From: Salvelinus alpinus
Lineage: Eukaryota > Chordata > Actinopteri > Salmoniformes > Salmonidae
Length of the DNA: 64,000 nucleotides
Assembly (NCBI RefSeq): GCF_045679555.1
Contig: NC_092092.1
Location: forward strand, 19,948,469-20,012,468
Direction: 5' to 3'
Shown: positions 1 through 12,259 of the stretch, one piece after another
How the letters are laid out: the number at the start of each line of letters is the position of its first letter
Numbering within the stretch: the first letter of the stretch is position 1
Program-made: the position numbers and the translations under genes
Notes under the pieces: generated by a model
Database searches by the model: none
What the model saw: the letters and a program-made list of their open reading frames with translations, nothing else
Told to the model about the DNA's origin: nothing

Positions 1-93
1 GCTCTAGTAGTAATTTGGTATTGTCTCGCGGGCCAAATATAATTACCCCGCGGGCCAAATTTGGCCCGCGGGCCAGAGTTTGACACCCATGGT
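1..93. mobile_element. hAT-like transposon end (partial)
   Basis: The window opens inside a repeat that ends with gagtttgacaccc, preceded by GC-rich palindromic copies of gggccaaat/gcgggcc. The reverse complement, gggtgtcaaactc, is a widespread hAT-type terminus in vertebrates and recurs at 59,198-59,729. The rest of the element lies left of the window. Confidence 0.5.
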
Positions 94-811
94 ATAACCA
101 AACACATAAGACTGTTTTATGGTACTCAAACGTGCTAAAGGTAGCTACTTAAAGGCCCAAACCAGCCATTTTTATATAAATATCAAATCACTTCTGGATA
201 ACAATTAAGTACATTACTGTAATAGATTTCCATGAAAAAGTGGCAAAAATTGCTTTTATTGGCAGAGGGGTTTAGAACTCTCTTTGTTATTGTTCAATTA
301 ACCAATTTACCACATGGTGATGTCACAATGGAAAGCAGAACTCCCGTCCATGCAAACCTGCTCATTTAAAGCTCCTGTGTAGATTGAATTTTCAACCAGC
401 AACTATCAAGAAATAACACTGATCACACTTTTACAGTGTTCGTTTCATCGTCTACTGTACAATAGGATATAAAACACAGGAAAACAGAATTGACTGCACT
501 GGTCCTTTATCATCAAATTGAGAGAGAGGGGAGAGAAGAAAAACCCTAGCTGCCCACAAACAGGATGCTCTAAAGACTGATTTCCTTTTTACCTTTCTTT
601 GCTCTGCCCACATCTAGGCCTAAATTAAAATGTGCCCCACCATCCCCATCCTTTGTATGGTTAATATAGTGTCATCTTGACCTGTCCTCCTGTTACCAGA
701 CACAACATAAGGCCCTTTCCCAGACAAATTTGTTACCAACCCTGGTGTGTACAGAATCACATAAGAACGTGGGGTTTAATAGGCTGCTGCTGCTTTTCCC
801 CAGTCACTCTC
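94..811. other. No gene seen
   Basis: AT-rich sequence without a recognisable coding exon, RNA gene or clear repeat terminus. The short open frames here show no family resemblance. Confidence 0.4.
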
Positions 812-1241
812 AGGGTGTGTCCAAATAATCTCTCCTTCTTCCCAAAGTGTGCACTCGTTCATTTTAAAAGCATTGGATTGATGTAGGCATGTGCTAGAGC
901 CGTGTTTCCCCAACTCAAGTCCTCCAGTACACAACAGCCCAACTCCAGTACACAACAGCCCAACTCCAGTACCCCCAACAGCACACATTTTAGTTGTAGC
1001 CCCAGACAAACTCACCTGATTCTTCTCATCCAGGGTTTGATGATTAGTTAACAAGTTGAATCAAGAGTTTGTTCGGGGCTACAACAGAAATGTGTACTGT
1101 TGGGGGTACTGGAGGACCGGAGTTGGGAAACGCTGTGCTAGAGGAATTTTCCATACATCAGTAATTTCCTTTCAGATCCATGAAGAGAAATGAACAAGTG
1201 CATACTTTGGGAGAAAGGAGAGATTATTGGAACGCAATCCC
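812..1241. mobile_element. Palindromic MITE, interrupted
   Basis: The left half (812-899) and right half (1,136-1,241) are inverted repeats of each other: cccaaagtgtgcactcgttc on the left pairs with gaacaagtgcatactttggg on the right, and the ends pair as gtgtccaaataatctctcc with ggagagattattggaac. A second element (900-1,135) is inserted in the middle. The same family recurs at 1,891-2,093 and as a half copy near 51,000-51,122. It has no coding capacity. Confidence 0.65.
900..1135. mobile_element. hAT-type MITE with 8-bp TSD
   Basis: The ends are near-inverted (gtttccccaactc at the left, gagttgggaaac at the right) and much of the interior is palindromic. It is flanked by a direct 8-bp repeat tgctagag at 892-899 and 1,136-1,143, the length expected for hAT transposition. 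It sits inside the 812-1,241 MITE and is therefore younger than it. Confidence 0.75.
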
Positions 1242-1890
1242 AGTGAGTTGTAAAAGGTTGCCACAAAACAACAAGGTGGTGAGGTCTCTCTTACCTTTTT
1301 CACACCATCGTGCTGGCCCTAACCATACAGTGCTACTAGCCTGGCTCTGATATTTGGTGCTGCTATGGCTCTGATCAAGCTGCTGAACACCTTATTGACA
1401 ACTTGGCATGTCAATCAGGGTGTGGCTCCAACATTAAACATATTGACGGAAGTTTTACTTACTATGACATGTGGTTGTCGTACCTTGAGTTGAATGAACT
1501 AACTATAAGTCGCACTGGATAAAAGTCTCTGCTAAATGACTAAAATGCCATGTAAATCTACACCTGTCAACCAAATTATTTAATCAACGTTATACAGGCT
1601 AGCAGTAAGCTCTTTTCCCAAACAGCGGTTTGCAGACATGCACTGCACAACAAAAGTTATCATTCAAATGTATGACAGTTGTGTAACTTCCCTTAGCTGT
1701 GAAACTCTGGACATGTTGGCCTGTAGGGATCACAACAGAGGCTGGGGATGGAAGAGGAATGATTAGGCTATTCAATTAAATAAGTAAATGTAGCGATCTG
1801 TATTCAATAATCAATTGACCTGATTAACTTATATGGTGGATCACCTCATTGATTTGTGACATAGATAGCAATGGGTGCGGTGTAGAGCCT
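1242..1890. other. No gene; SINE tail near 1,505-1,558
   Basis: There are no coding exons. The stretch gtcgcactggataaaag followed by tctgctaaatgactaaaatg resembles the conserved 3' tail of a salmonid tRNA-derived SINE, seen again near 34,975-35,015. The rest is unremarkable. Confidence 0.4.
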
Positions 1891-2093
1891 TTGGGTGCGT
1901 CCCAATAATATCTCCTTTCTCCTGAAGTTTACACTTGTTCACTACTTTCCACAATTCTAAAAGCTTTAGATCGGTGGAGGCATGCGAGGGCGTTTCCACC
2001 ATATTTCCTTTACCAGTCATTTCCCTTCAAATCAGTGAAGGGAAGTGAACAAGTTCACACTTTTGGAGGAAAGAGAGAATTGAGAAGTACCCT
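1891..2093. mobile_element. Palindromic MITE (second copy)
   Basis: Same family as 812-1,241 but uninterrupted. Left-arm motifs gaagtttacacttgttcac and right-arm gtgaacaagttcacacttt are inverted repeats, joined by a central ggtggaggcatgcg segment. Non-coding. Confidence 0.65.
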
Positions 2094-2120
2094 TGGACTG
2101 TAAAACCTCTAATTACTTAC

Positions 2121-2245
2121 ATGTAGGTTTTGTAAAAGTCTGCCCATAGTTGAGGGAGCTGCCGCACAAAGTCGGATGAGTTGGTGTTCTTCATGAGGGC
2201 CAAGCCATCCACTGCTTTGGACTGCAGAATCTTTGACTCCCAGAG
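2121..2245 (-). pseudogene. gtf2a1l: TFIIA alpha/beta-like exon (gtf2a1l remnant?)
   Basis: Read from the minus strand, a good acceptor (ctgtag) opens an exon starting LWESKILQSKAVDG, which fits the start of an exon in the N-terminal helical region of the TFIIA large subunit (human GTF2A1 has LWENKLMQSRAVDGF). It continues with NTNSSDFVRQLP and ends at a GTAAGT donor. This subunit pairs with TFIIA-gamma and stabilises TBP on promoters. The position after ston1 on the same strand matches human GTF2A1L, the germ-cell paralogue. After LP the open frame reads QLWADFYKTY, but the alternative frame reads NYGQTFTKPT, which looks more like the family. That suggests a two-base deletion. The preceding exon (VPKLY region) was not found. 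A diverged but functional exon, or an error in the sequence, remains possible. Confidence 0.6.
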
Positions 2246-2249
2246 CTAC

Positions 2250-2790
2250 AGATGAAAGAAAACACATTTGGTTTGCTAGTTAGTTAGTTGATTTGACATA
2301 ACATAAGCTGTGTTTAATATGATTGCAGTTCTAGTTACACAGCACTGCCATATGGCCTCTGCTCTTTTCTTGATTTCAACATGTAGCTTCAAAACACCAC
2401 ACTTCAATGCGATATATTCTGAAATACTTATTCACTCCCTTTATGACATAAAATAAGTAGTCAAGTACACTGTGCGTTACAAAGCGAAGTCAATAGTCCA
2501 TTGGTCAGGGAGGACTAACATTAGCTAGAAAATCGTGCTCACTGGTGAGGTATCGCCTTATTTCAACGGATCGAGTTAAGAGCACTTATTTCAGAGCGCT
2601 CCGTAAGCCACGCCCCAGTGGGCAGAGCTAGCTAGGCACGTTGGATTGAGACACGTTTTAATACAATAAAAAGCCTCTAATTTTACATTGGGTCCACAAT
2701 TGTAAAAGACCAGTGTATTGCAGATAATTTCGTATTTCACTTAATAAGTAAAATAACTTTGAGTAGTAAACACGGAAAACAACGAGTCCC
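2250..2790. other. Intron-like, no feature resolved
   Basis: Upstream (minus sense) of the TFIIA-like exon. I searched by eye for an exon encoding the PKLY helix and found none. A GC-richer patch near 2,590-2,640 has no associated coding start. Confidence 0.35.
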
Positions 2791-2869
2791 AAACAACTCG
2801 CAATAGAACATGCCAGAAACTGACCAGAGGGGGGCATCGTTTACTCGGCTACCTAAATTATTGGGATCA

Positions 2870-3355
2870 TCTGGTTACCACCAGTGTTGGGAATACATTG
2901 AGTTCATTGACAAAACAAACCATTGGACGTCTTTTCAAACTGAGATGTGTGTGTCAAAGGTCCGCGTTGGGTCTGTGTAAACTATGCGATTATAGAGACA
3001 GGTTTATAGCAGTGAATGTAATCTGTTTACTCAGCTAGAGATTGAAATAAATGGTGTTTCTTTAAAAAGATAGTCCTGGCTGACATTCTCACCTTATTTT
3101 CCTTGTGGTGATCCATGGTTGTTGGTTATATACCAGATAACAAGAAGTGCAAACAAAACTGAAGCAATAGACTCATTTTACTCAACGAGAGATTTCATTA
3201 AAAATTGTGTTTCTTTGAAAAGATGGGCCTGGCTGACATGAAAAATACATTAAGAGGAAAAGATCCACAGACTCCAGAGGCTGATTATCTTTCTGCACAC
3301 CTGTGTATTTACAATGCTGGCTGCCATGGTTAATACAAAACGCAGGACATTGAAC
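2870..3355. repeat. Long inverted repeat, left arm
   Basis: This block is the diverged reverse complement of 15,490-16,090. Matching anchors are gggtctgtgtaaactatgcg with its partner near 16,000-16,025, agcagtgaatgtaatct with agatgacattcactgctgc, and agaggctgattatctttctg with agaaagattatcagcctctg. The inner end (acattgaac, about 3,355) abuts the 3' end of a minus-strand LINE. Family not recognised. Confidence 0.6.
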
Positions 3356-4484
3356 GGTATTTTATTAGGATCCCCATTAGCTGTTGCAAAAGCAGCCGCT
3401 ACTCTTCCTGGGGTCCACACAAAACATCAATAGATAAGAACAGCATAAAAAAAGTAAGGCACACGTAGCCTACATATCCATGCATTCACAAACTATCTAG
3501 GTCAAATAGGGGAGAGGCGTCATGCCATGAGGTGTTGCTATATCTGTTTTTTTTAACCAAGTTCACTGTTTATTTGAGTAATATGAGATGGAATGAAGTT
3601 CCACGCAATAAGGGCTCTATATAATACTGGACGCTTTCTTGAATTTGTTCTGGATTTGGGGACTCTGAAAAGACCCCTGGTGGCATAAGTGTGTGTAAGT
3701 TGACGATGCAAACCATTTGGGATTTTCAACACATCAATGTTTCTTATAAAAAGAAGAAGTGATGCAATCAGTCTCTCCTCAACTCTTAGCCAAGAGAGAC
3801 TGGCATGTATAGTATTTATATCAGCCCTCTGATTACAATGAAGAGCAAACCGTGCCGCTCTGTTCTGGGCCAGCTGCAGCTTAACTAGGTATTTCCTTGC
3901 AGCACTGAACCACACGACTGGACAATAATCAAGATTAGACAAAACTAGAGCCTGCAGAACCTGCTTTTTGGAGTGGGGTGTCAAAAATAGTAATAATCTG
4001 AACATCTCTTTATTACAACCAGACCTCTCCCCATCTTTACAACCATTGAATCTATATGTTTTGACTATGACAGTTTACAATCTAAGGTAACGCCAAGTAA
4101 TTTAGTCTCCTCAACTTGTTCAACTGCCACACCATTCATTACCAGATTACGCTGAGGACTAGAATTTACGGAATGATCTGTACCAAATACAATGCTTTTA
4201 GAGATGTCCAGGACAAGTTTATTACTGGCCACCCATTCCAAAACAGACTGCAACTCTTTAAGTGTTTCAGTAACTTCAATAACTGTGGTTGCTTATGCGT
4301 ATATGGATGAATTATCAGCATATATGGACACAAATGCTTTGTTTAAACGCCAGTGCAGGTCATTGGTAAAAATTTAAAAAGAGTAGAGGGCCTAGAGAGC
4401 TGCCCTGCAGTACACTACATTTGACATGTTTCACATTAGAGAATATTCCATTAAAGAAAACCCTTTGTTTCTATTAGATAGATA
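3356..4484 (-). mobile_element. LINE, 3' part with RT C-terminal region
   Basis: The minus-strand frames 4,253-4,065 and 4,005-3,553 encode the end of a non-LTR reverse transcriptase, with VEETKLLGVTLD and then LDYCPVVW and NRAARFA, typical of the thumb and C-terminal part of Rex/CR1/Jockey-type enzymes. The frame is broken between them. The element continues at 6,018-6,050 and 8,758-11,060 beyond two DNA-transposon insertions, and its 3' end lies near 3,356. Confidence 0.75.
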
Positions 4485-6017
<1,533 letters not shown>

Positions 6018-6365
6018 TAGCTCTGAATCCACGATGTCAGGTTGAAAACTAGGGTTGCAAAGAGTCTTTTTTTTTGCTTAAATTTATTTTTAAAAGTTAG
6101 CTTATAACAGTCAAAAAAAATTGTGGGATACACAACGCAATTCTAGGTCTTGTGGCTTATTTTGGTTAAACTATCCCCAATTCAATGGAATTGCAACCCT
6201 CTGCATGCACAGTGCATTCATCATGTCTTCCATCACATCTACAGCTGATTCTCAAGATCTTGCACACTAATGAGATACTATGGAGCCCACACTACTACAC
6301 TGTCTGAGCAAAGGACTACATGCTTTCTGGTAAGTCTGATTACAATACTGGGTGGGGTGAATATA

Positions 6366-7925
6366 CACTGCTCAAAAAAATAAAGGGAACACTTAAACAA
6401 CACAATGTAACTCCAAGTCAATCACACTTCTGTGAAATCAAACTGTCCACTTAGGAAGCAACACTGATTGACAATAAATTTCACATGCTGTTGTGCAAAT
6501 GGAATAGACAAAAGGTGGAAATTATAGGCAATTAGCAAGACACCCCCAATAAAGGAGTGGTTCTGCAGGTGGTGACCACAGACCACTTCTCAGTTCCTAT
6601 GCTTCCTGGCTGATGTTTTGGTCACTTTTGAATGCTGGCGGTGCTTTCACTCTAGTGGTAGCATGAGACGGAGTCTACAACCTACACAAGTGGCTCAGGT
6701 AGTGCAGCTCATCCAGGATGGCACATCAATGCGAGCTGTGGCAAGAAGGTTTGCTGTGTCTGTCAGCGTAGTGTCCAGAGCATGGAGGCGCTACCAGGAG
6801 ACAGGCCAGTACATCAGGAGACGTGGAGGAGGCCGTAGGAGTGCAACAACCCAGCAGCAGGATCGCTACCTCCGCCTTTGTGCAAGGAGGAGCACTGCCA
6901 GAGCCCTGCAAAATGACCTCCAGCAGGCCACAAATGTGCATGTGTCTGCTCAAACGGTCAGAAACAGACTCCATGAGGGTCGTATGAGGGCCCGACGTCC
7001 ACAGGTGGGGGTTGTGCTTACAGCCCAACACCGTGCAGGACGTTTGGCATTTGCCAGAGAACACCAAGATTGGCAAATTCGCCACTGGCGCCCTGTGCTC
7101 TTCACAGATGAAAGCAGGTTCACACTGAGCACGTGACAGACGTGACAGAGTCTGGAGACGCCGTGGAGAACGTTCTGCTGCCTGCAACATCCTCCAGCAT
7201 GACCGGTTTGGCGGTGGGTCAGTCATGGTGTGGGGTGGCATTTCTTTGGGGGGCCGCACAGCCCTCCATGTGCTCGCCAGAGGTAGCCTGACTGCCATTA
7301 GGTACCGAGATGAGATCCTCAGACCCCTTGTGAGACCATATGCTGGTGCGGTTGGCCCTGGGCTCCTCCTAATGCAAGACAATGCTAGACCTCATGTGGC
7401 TGGAGTGTGTCAGCAGTTCCTGCAAGAAGAAGGCATTGATGCTATGGACTGGCCCGCCCGTTCCCCAGACCTGAATCCAATTGAGCACATCTGGGACATC
7501 ATGTCTCGCTCCATCCACCAACGCCACGTTGCACCACAGACTGTCTAGGAGTTGGCGCATGCTTTAGTCCAGGTCTGGGAGGAGATCCCTCAGGAGACCA
7601 CCCGCCACCTCATCAGGAGCATGCCCAGGCGTTGTAGGGAGGTCATACAGGCACGTGGAGGCCACACACACTACTGAGCCTTGTTTTAAGGACATTACAA
7701 CAAAGTTGGATCAGCCTGTAGTGTGGTTTTCCACTTTAATTTTGAGTGTGACTCCAAATCCAGACCTCCATGGGTTGATAAATTTGATTTCCATTGATAA
7801 TTTGTGTGTGATTTTGTTGTCAGCACATTCAACTATGTAAAGAAAAAAGTATTCAATAAGAATATTTCATTCATTCAGATCTAGGATGTGTTATTTTAGT
7901 GTTCCCGTTATTTTTTTGAGCAGTG
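6366..7925 (+). mobile_element. Tc1-like transposon 2
   Basis: Inverted ends cactgctcaaaaaaataaag at 6,366 and its slightly diverged partner ending at 7,925, both flanked by TA. The same family forms the foldback at 46,861-48,408. It encodes a nearly complete but broken transposase on the plus strand. Confidence 0.93.
6618..7677 (+). pseudogene. Tc1-like transposase, broken
   Basis: The open frame 6,618-7,136 gives the DNA-binding half ([20 protein letters not shown], a helix-turn-helix, then RRRGGGRR) and the first catalytic aspartate in FTDESRF. A short indel at about 7,130-7,140 throws it into a stop. A shifted frame (about 7,140-7,548) supplies the glycine-rich strand [10 protein letters not shown], the second aspartate in QDNARPHVAG and the glutamate in DLNPIEHIWD, so the DDE triad is recognisable. 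A TAG at about 7,546 interrupts the C-terminus, which would otherwise run to about 7,677. Not functional as it stands. Confidence 0.88.
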
Positions 7926-8144
7926 TATTTTGACATACATCATTTTTTTGTTAACTAGTAACTTGCTTGGAAGTACACTTCCAAGCAAGGGCTTTGGGAT
8001 GGAGATGCAATATGGCAGTCGTGCCAACATATCTCATCAGCCACCTGGTGGAAGGGACTTTGTGGATCGGAGGCTCTTTCCCCTGTTGCCTCCATCATCC
8101 TCTAAATCCCACCAACATCAGCCGCCTCAGAGCGCAACTGGTCC

Positions 8145-8357
8145 TTGTTTGGGAACACACACACCAAAGCACGCAACAGGCTGACCAATACAAGGGTTGA
8201 AAAATTGGTGGCCATCCGGGGAAATTTGAGGCTTTTTGAGCCTGACAACGAGCCATCCTCAACAAGGTTGGAAAGTGACAGTGAAGATGAGGCCTCAGAG
8301 TCTGATGTTCAAGAGATGGACATTAAGGAGGTCCAGGGAGAAGACATGGAAGCCTGA
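8145..8357 (+). pseudogene. hAT transposase C-terminal fragment
   Basis: A 70-codon open frame contains NTRVEKLVAIRGNLRLFEPD followed by a serine/glutamate-rich acidic tail. The RVEKLV..RxNLRLF pattern resembles the end of the hAT C-terminal dimerisation region in BED-type transposases. The rest of the protein is absent. Assigned by pattern only. Confidence 0.45.
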
Positions 8358-8757
8358 GACGAAGACAACCAAAGCTTTAGTTTCTAGACTATCATTTTAC
8401 AGATGTTGAAAACGTTTTTGTTAGATGCGATGGATCATTGGGGATCATTCAATATTCCCTTTTGTTGTTCAGTGAAATCATCCCATGTGCAAAGTCAACT
8501 CAATTAATTAAAGTTAAATTTGTAACTAAATCGTTTATTTTGTTTCTATTGGAAGGATTTAATAATTTGCAATTATGTCTACTTATGATAAGGTAAAAGG
8601 TTTATGTTTCTGTCTCCATATGATATGGTAAATATATCCAATGCAAAAAACATCTACATTTAAATGGTATTAATATTAATTTGCATATATTTCTGTTAAT
8701 TCCCATTAATTACATGGAAAGTTTCCACCTTTGAATATTTCCCAAAATGTGCAACCC

Positions 8758-11060
8758 AAGTTCTCAACAACAGGTTATGGTCAATAATATGAAAAGGCTG
8801 CACTGAAATCCAACAGTACAGAGCCCACAATCTTATTATTATCAATTTCTTTCAACAGGTCAGTCATTTGTGTCAGTGCAGTACATGTTGAGTGCCCTTC
8901 TCTATAAGCATGCTGAAAATCTGTTAATTTGTTTACAGAGAAATGGTATTTGGTCAAGCACTATTTTTTTCCAACAGTTTGCTAAGAGCTGGCAGCAAGC
9001 TTATAGGTCTGCTGTTAGAACCAGCGAAGGCCACTATACCACTCTTGGGTAGCGGAATTACTTTGGCTTCCCTCCAGGCCTGAGGACAAAGACTTTCCTC
9101 TAGGCTCAGATTAAAAATATGACAGATATGGTAGCTGACTCTGTAGCCACTCCTCAGTAGCTTTCCATCTAAATTGTCAATGCCAGGTTTGTCATTATTT
9201 ATCGATTTTCCCACCTCTCCCACACCAGCTTTACAAAATTCAAATTTGCAATGCTCTTCTTTCATTATTAGTTTTTTTTATGCATGAATACAATTGCTCA
9301 CTGTTCGTTGTTGGCATTTCCTGCCTAAGTTTGCCCACTTTGCCAATTAAATAATCATTAGAATAATTGGCAACATCAAATGGTTTTGTGATGAATAAGT
9401 TATCTGATTCCATGAAAGATGGAGTTGAATGTCATTTAAAGTACGCCAAAGTTTTTTTTCCATCATTCTTTATATCATTGATCTTGGCTTCATAATACAG
9501 TTTATTCGTCTTTTTGTTGAGTTTAGTCACATACTTACTGCAAATTGAGAAATTAAGCCAGTCAGATGTGCAGCCAGACTTATTATCCACTCCTTTTGCC
9601 CCATCTCTTTCAACCATACAGTTTTTAAATTCCTCATCAATCCATGGAGCCTTAACAGTGCTGTCAGTTTCTTAACAGGTGCACGTTTATCAATAAATTG
9701 GAAGAAGCAATTTCATAAATTCAAGTGCAGCGTCTAGATGTTCCTCATTAAATCACATCAGACCAACAAATATGTTTAACATCATCCACATAAGAGTCAC
9801 AGCAAAATCTTTTGTATGATCTCTTATACACAATTTTAGGCCCAGCTGTTGGAACTTTGGCTTTCCTGAATATAGCCGGATACAGCTTTAGAATAAAGTT
9901 CTACAGTATTAGTAAAAATGTGATCGATACATGTGGATGATCTTGTTCCTGTAGTGTTTGTAAACACTCTGGTAGGTTGATTAATAACCTGAACCAAGTT
10001 ACAGGCACTGGTTACAGTAAGAAGCTTCCTCTTGAGCAGAAATGCTTGATGAAAACCTGTCAATATTCAGGTCCCCAAGAAAGTAGACCTCTGTTTACAG
10101 CACATACACTATCAAGCATTTCACACATATTATTTAGATACAGACTGTTAGCACTTAGTGGCCTATAGCAACACCCCAAAAGAAAAGGCTTTAGATGTGC
10201 CAAGTGAACCTGCAATCACAACACTTCAATAACACTTGACATAAGATCTTCTCTAAGCATTACATGGATATGGCTCTGAATATACACAGCAACACCTCCC
10301 CAGAAGCATGTATGTCTCTTCTATAGATGTTATATCCTTGTATTGCTACTGCTGTATCAAATTAATTATCTAAGTGAGTCTCAGAAATGACTAAAATATG
10401 AATGTTATCTGATGTTAGCAAGTTATTGATTTCATGAACCTTATTTCCAAGGCTACATATATACATATGGGCTATTTTCAGCCCTTTCCTGGGTAGCTTA
10501 TCAGAGAGACATAATACTGAAAAGAGCAAACAAAGCAAGAGAAAAAAATATACAAATCAGCAATCCGTTAATCAATTGGTGTGTGTGTGCTGCGGGGTTG
10601 AAGCTACGAACCCATAGGCTTGGCTCTCTCATCCCTTCGAGGATTATGGGAGGGAGGGTGGACAATGAGCCTGTCATAGCAGATGTAAGCAATGTCCCCA
10701 CACACTCTGGCAGCTTTCATGGCTGGGATCAGTTCTTTCCTCTTCTGGCGCACAGCTTCAAGGTAGTCCTTGTTGAGGAAGATATACGTTCCTCTCAAGT
10801 TCTTGGCTCTTTCCAGAACAGCTACCTTGAACCTCAGGAACTTGACAACCATCGTCCTGGGCCTATCAACTGGGCCGGTGTTGGGTTTTCCAGTCCTCTG
10901 GGCGCGCTCCACCTCAATCTTCCCGTGGTCCATCTTCAATTTCAATTTCTCAGAGATAATTTCCCTGTTTCAACTAATCGAGCTGACCCTGGGAGAACTG
11001 CAAACTGTTCTTCAGGTCCTGGACCTCTCTGATCAGGTCGTCCATTCTTTTATTAGTAAA
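8758..11060 (-). mobile_element. LINE, 5' part: ORF1, endonuclease and RT
   Basis: Minus-strand continuation of the LINE at 3,356-4,484. In element order: an ORF1-like frame at 10,945-10,604 with PRTMVVKFLRFK and YIFLNKDYLEAVRQKRKEL, similar to the L1 ORF1 (Transposase_22) RNA-binding domain; endonuclease remnants at 10,063-9,836 (TCIDHIFTN); a linker at 9,617-9,432; and RT fingers at 9,265-8,954 (WREAKVIPLPK, then RPISLLPALSKLLEK). Every frame is broken by stops and indels. Confidence 0.75.
10604..10945 (-). pseudogene. L1 ORF1-like (Transposase_22) fragment
   Basis: A 113-codon minus-strand frame with the conserved run PRTMVVKFLRFK, YIFLNKDYLEAVRQKRKEL and ARVCGDIAYICYDRLIVH, characteristic of the C-terminal half of L1-type ORF1 proteins that coat the LINE RNA. 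The N-terminal coiled coil is missing or in another frame. It belongs to the surrounding minus-strand LINE. Confidence 0.7.
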
Positions 11061-11398
11061 ATCTAAGAGTATTAAGAGTACTCTTGAATTTGCAGACGTG
11101 TTGCTGTGCGTTTTGTTGCTGTGCGTTTTGTTGCCAACTTTACTTTGCTAGCTTTGCTTTGCTAGCTGACAACTTTACGTTTTTTTTTTTCTTTTTAATT
11201 ACCGTTTATATTTTTTTTAGTTTTCCATCACAACTTTTTTCCCTCATTCAACTTTTTCACTCCGGACGCTTTATCTGGACATGGTTCGTCAGCACCTTCA
11301 ACAGCCCAAGCTAAGTAGTAACATTAACATGATGTCTTCTAATTGCATTCGCTGTACTCATAATATACAGGAGCTGCAAGCTGCAAGCCCAGCTTCAG

Positions 11399-12100
11399 AT
11401 GCAATCGTTAGGCAAGGGTAATTTCAGTGTAGGAAAGGAAGAAACAGCGTCTGTGCCACCAGTAAGTACAGATAGTAACGTTAGTATAAATCCCCCCGCA
11501 CTGTCCCCGCAGCCGGACAATTTTCTCATGGCTTCTGGAGGGAAATGCTGTTGGAATGCTCAACCGGTGTCGCTCATTCAGCCGACAGAAACTTTCAACC
11601 GGTTTTCCCCATTGAGTAGCGAGTCGGAGTCTGAGGCCGAGTCTTCTCTTGTCTCTACTCCTCCCGTTACGGGGTCTGAGACGCCGAAGGCTCCCACCAT
11701 TAGCTCTGACAAATTGAAAACCCTAGTCATTGGCGACTCCATTACCCGCAGTATTAGACTTAAAACGAATCACCCAGCGATCATACACTGTTTACCAGGG
11801 GGCAGGGCTACCGACGTTAAGGCTAATCTGAAGATGGTGCTGGCTAAAGCTAAAACTGGTGAGTGTAGAGAGTATAGAGATATTGTTATCCACGTCGGCA
11901 CCAACGATGTTAGGATGAAACAGTCAGAGGTCACCAAGCACAACATAGCTTCAGCCTGTAAATCAGCTAGAAAGATGTGTCGGCATCGAGTAATTGTCTC
12001 TGGCCCCCTCCCAGTTAGGGGGAGTGACGAGCTCTACAGCAGAGTCTCACAACTCAATCGCTGGTTGAAAACAGTTTTCTGCCCCTCCCAAAAGATATAA
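11399..12100 (+). pseudogene. LINE ORF1 with SGNH hydrolase domain
   Basis: A 233-codon open frame. The N-terminal third is serine/proline-rich and low-complexity. From about residue 108 it reads KTLVIGDSITRSI, the nucleophile block of SGNH hydrolases (the serine of GDS). CLPGGRATDV carries a glycine block, and YRDIVIHVGTNDVR carries the asparagine block. Such esterase ORF1 proteins occur in CR1/L2 LINEs. The frame opens at an internal methionine, and an in-frame stop lies shortly after the upstream start near 11,281. Whether this copy is expressed cannot be judged. Confidence 0.75.
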
Positions 12101-12259
12101 TTTGTAGATAATTGGTCCTCTTTCTGGGACTCACCCACAAACAGGACCAAGCCTGACCTGCTGAGGAGTGACGGACTCCATCCTAGCTGGAGGGGTGCTC
12201 TCATCTTATCTACTAACATAGATAGGGCTCTAACTCCTCTAGCTCCACAATGAAATAGG

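Larger units (their letters stand above)
6051..8757 (+). mobile_element. hAT-like element carrying a nested Tc1
   Basis: The short ends agggttgca (6,052) and tgcaaccca (8,750) are inverted, and the LINE resumes on both sides. The interior is interrupted by a complete Tc1-like element (6,366-7,925). The only coding relic is a short frame at 8,145-8,357. Target duplication is not clear, so the exact boundaries are uncertain. Confidence 0.5.

Noticed and set aside
3093-3116. ATG with good context and donor (MDHHKENK) as the first exon of the TFIIA-like gene
   Set aside because: It lies inside the dispersed inverted repeat, and its sequence does not resemble TFIIA N-termini.
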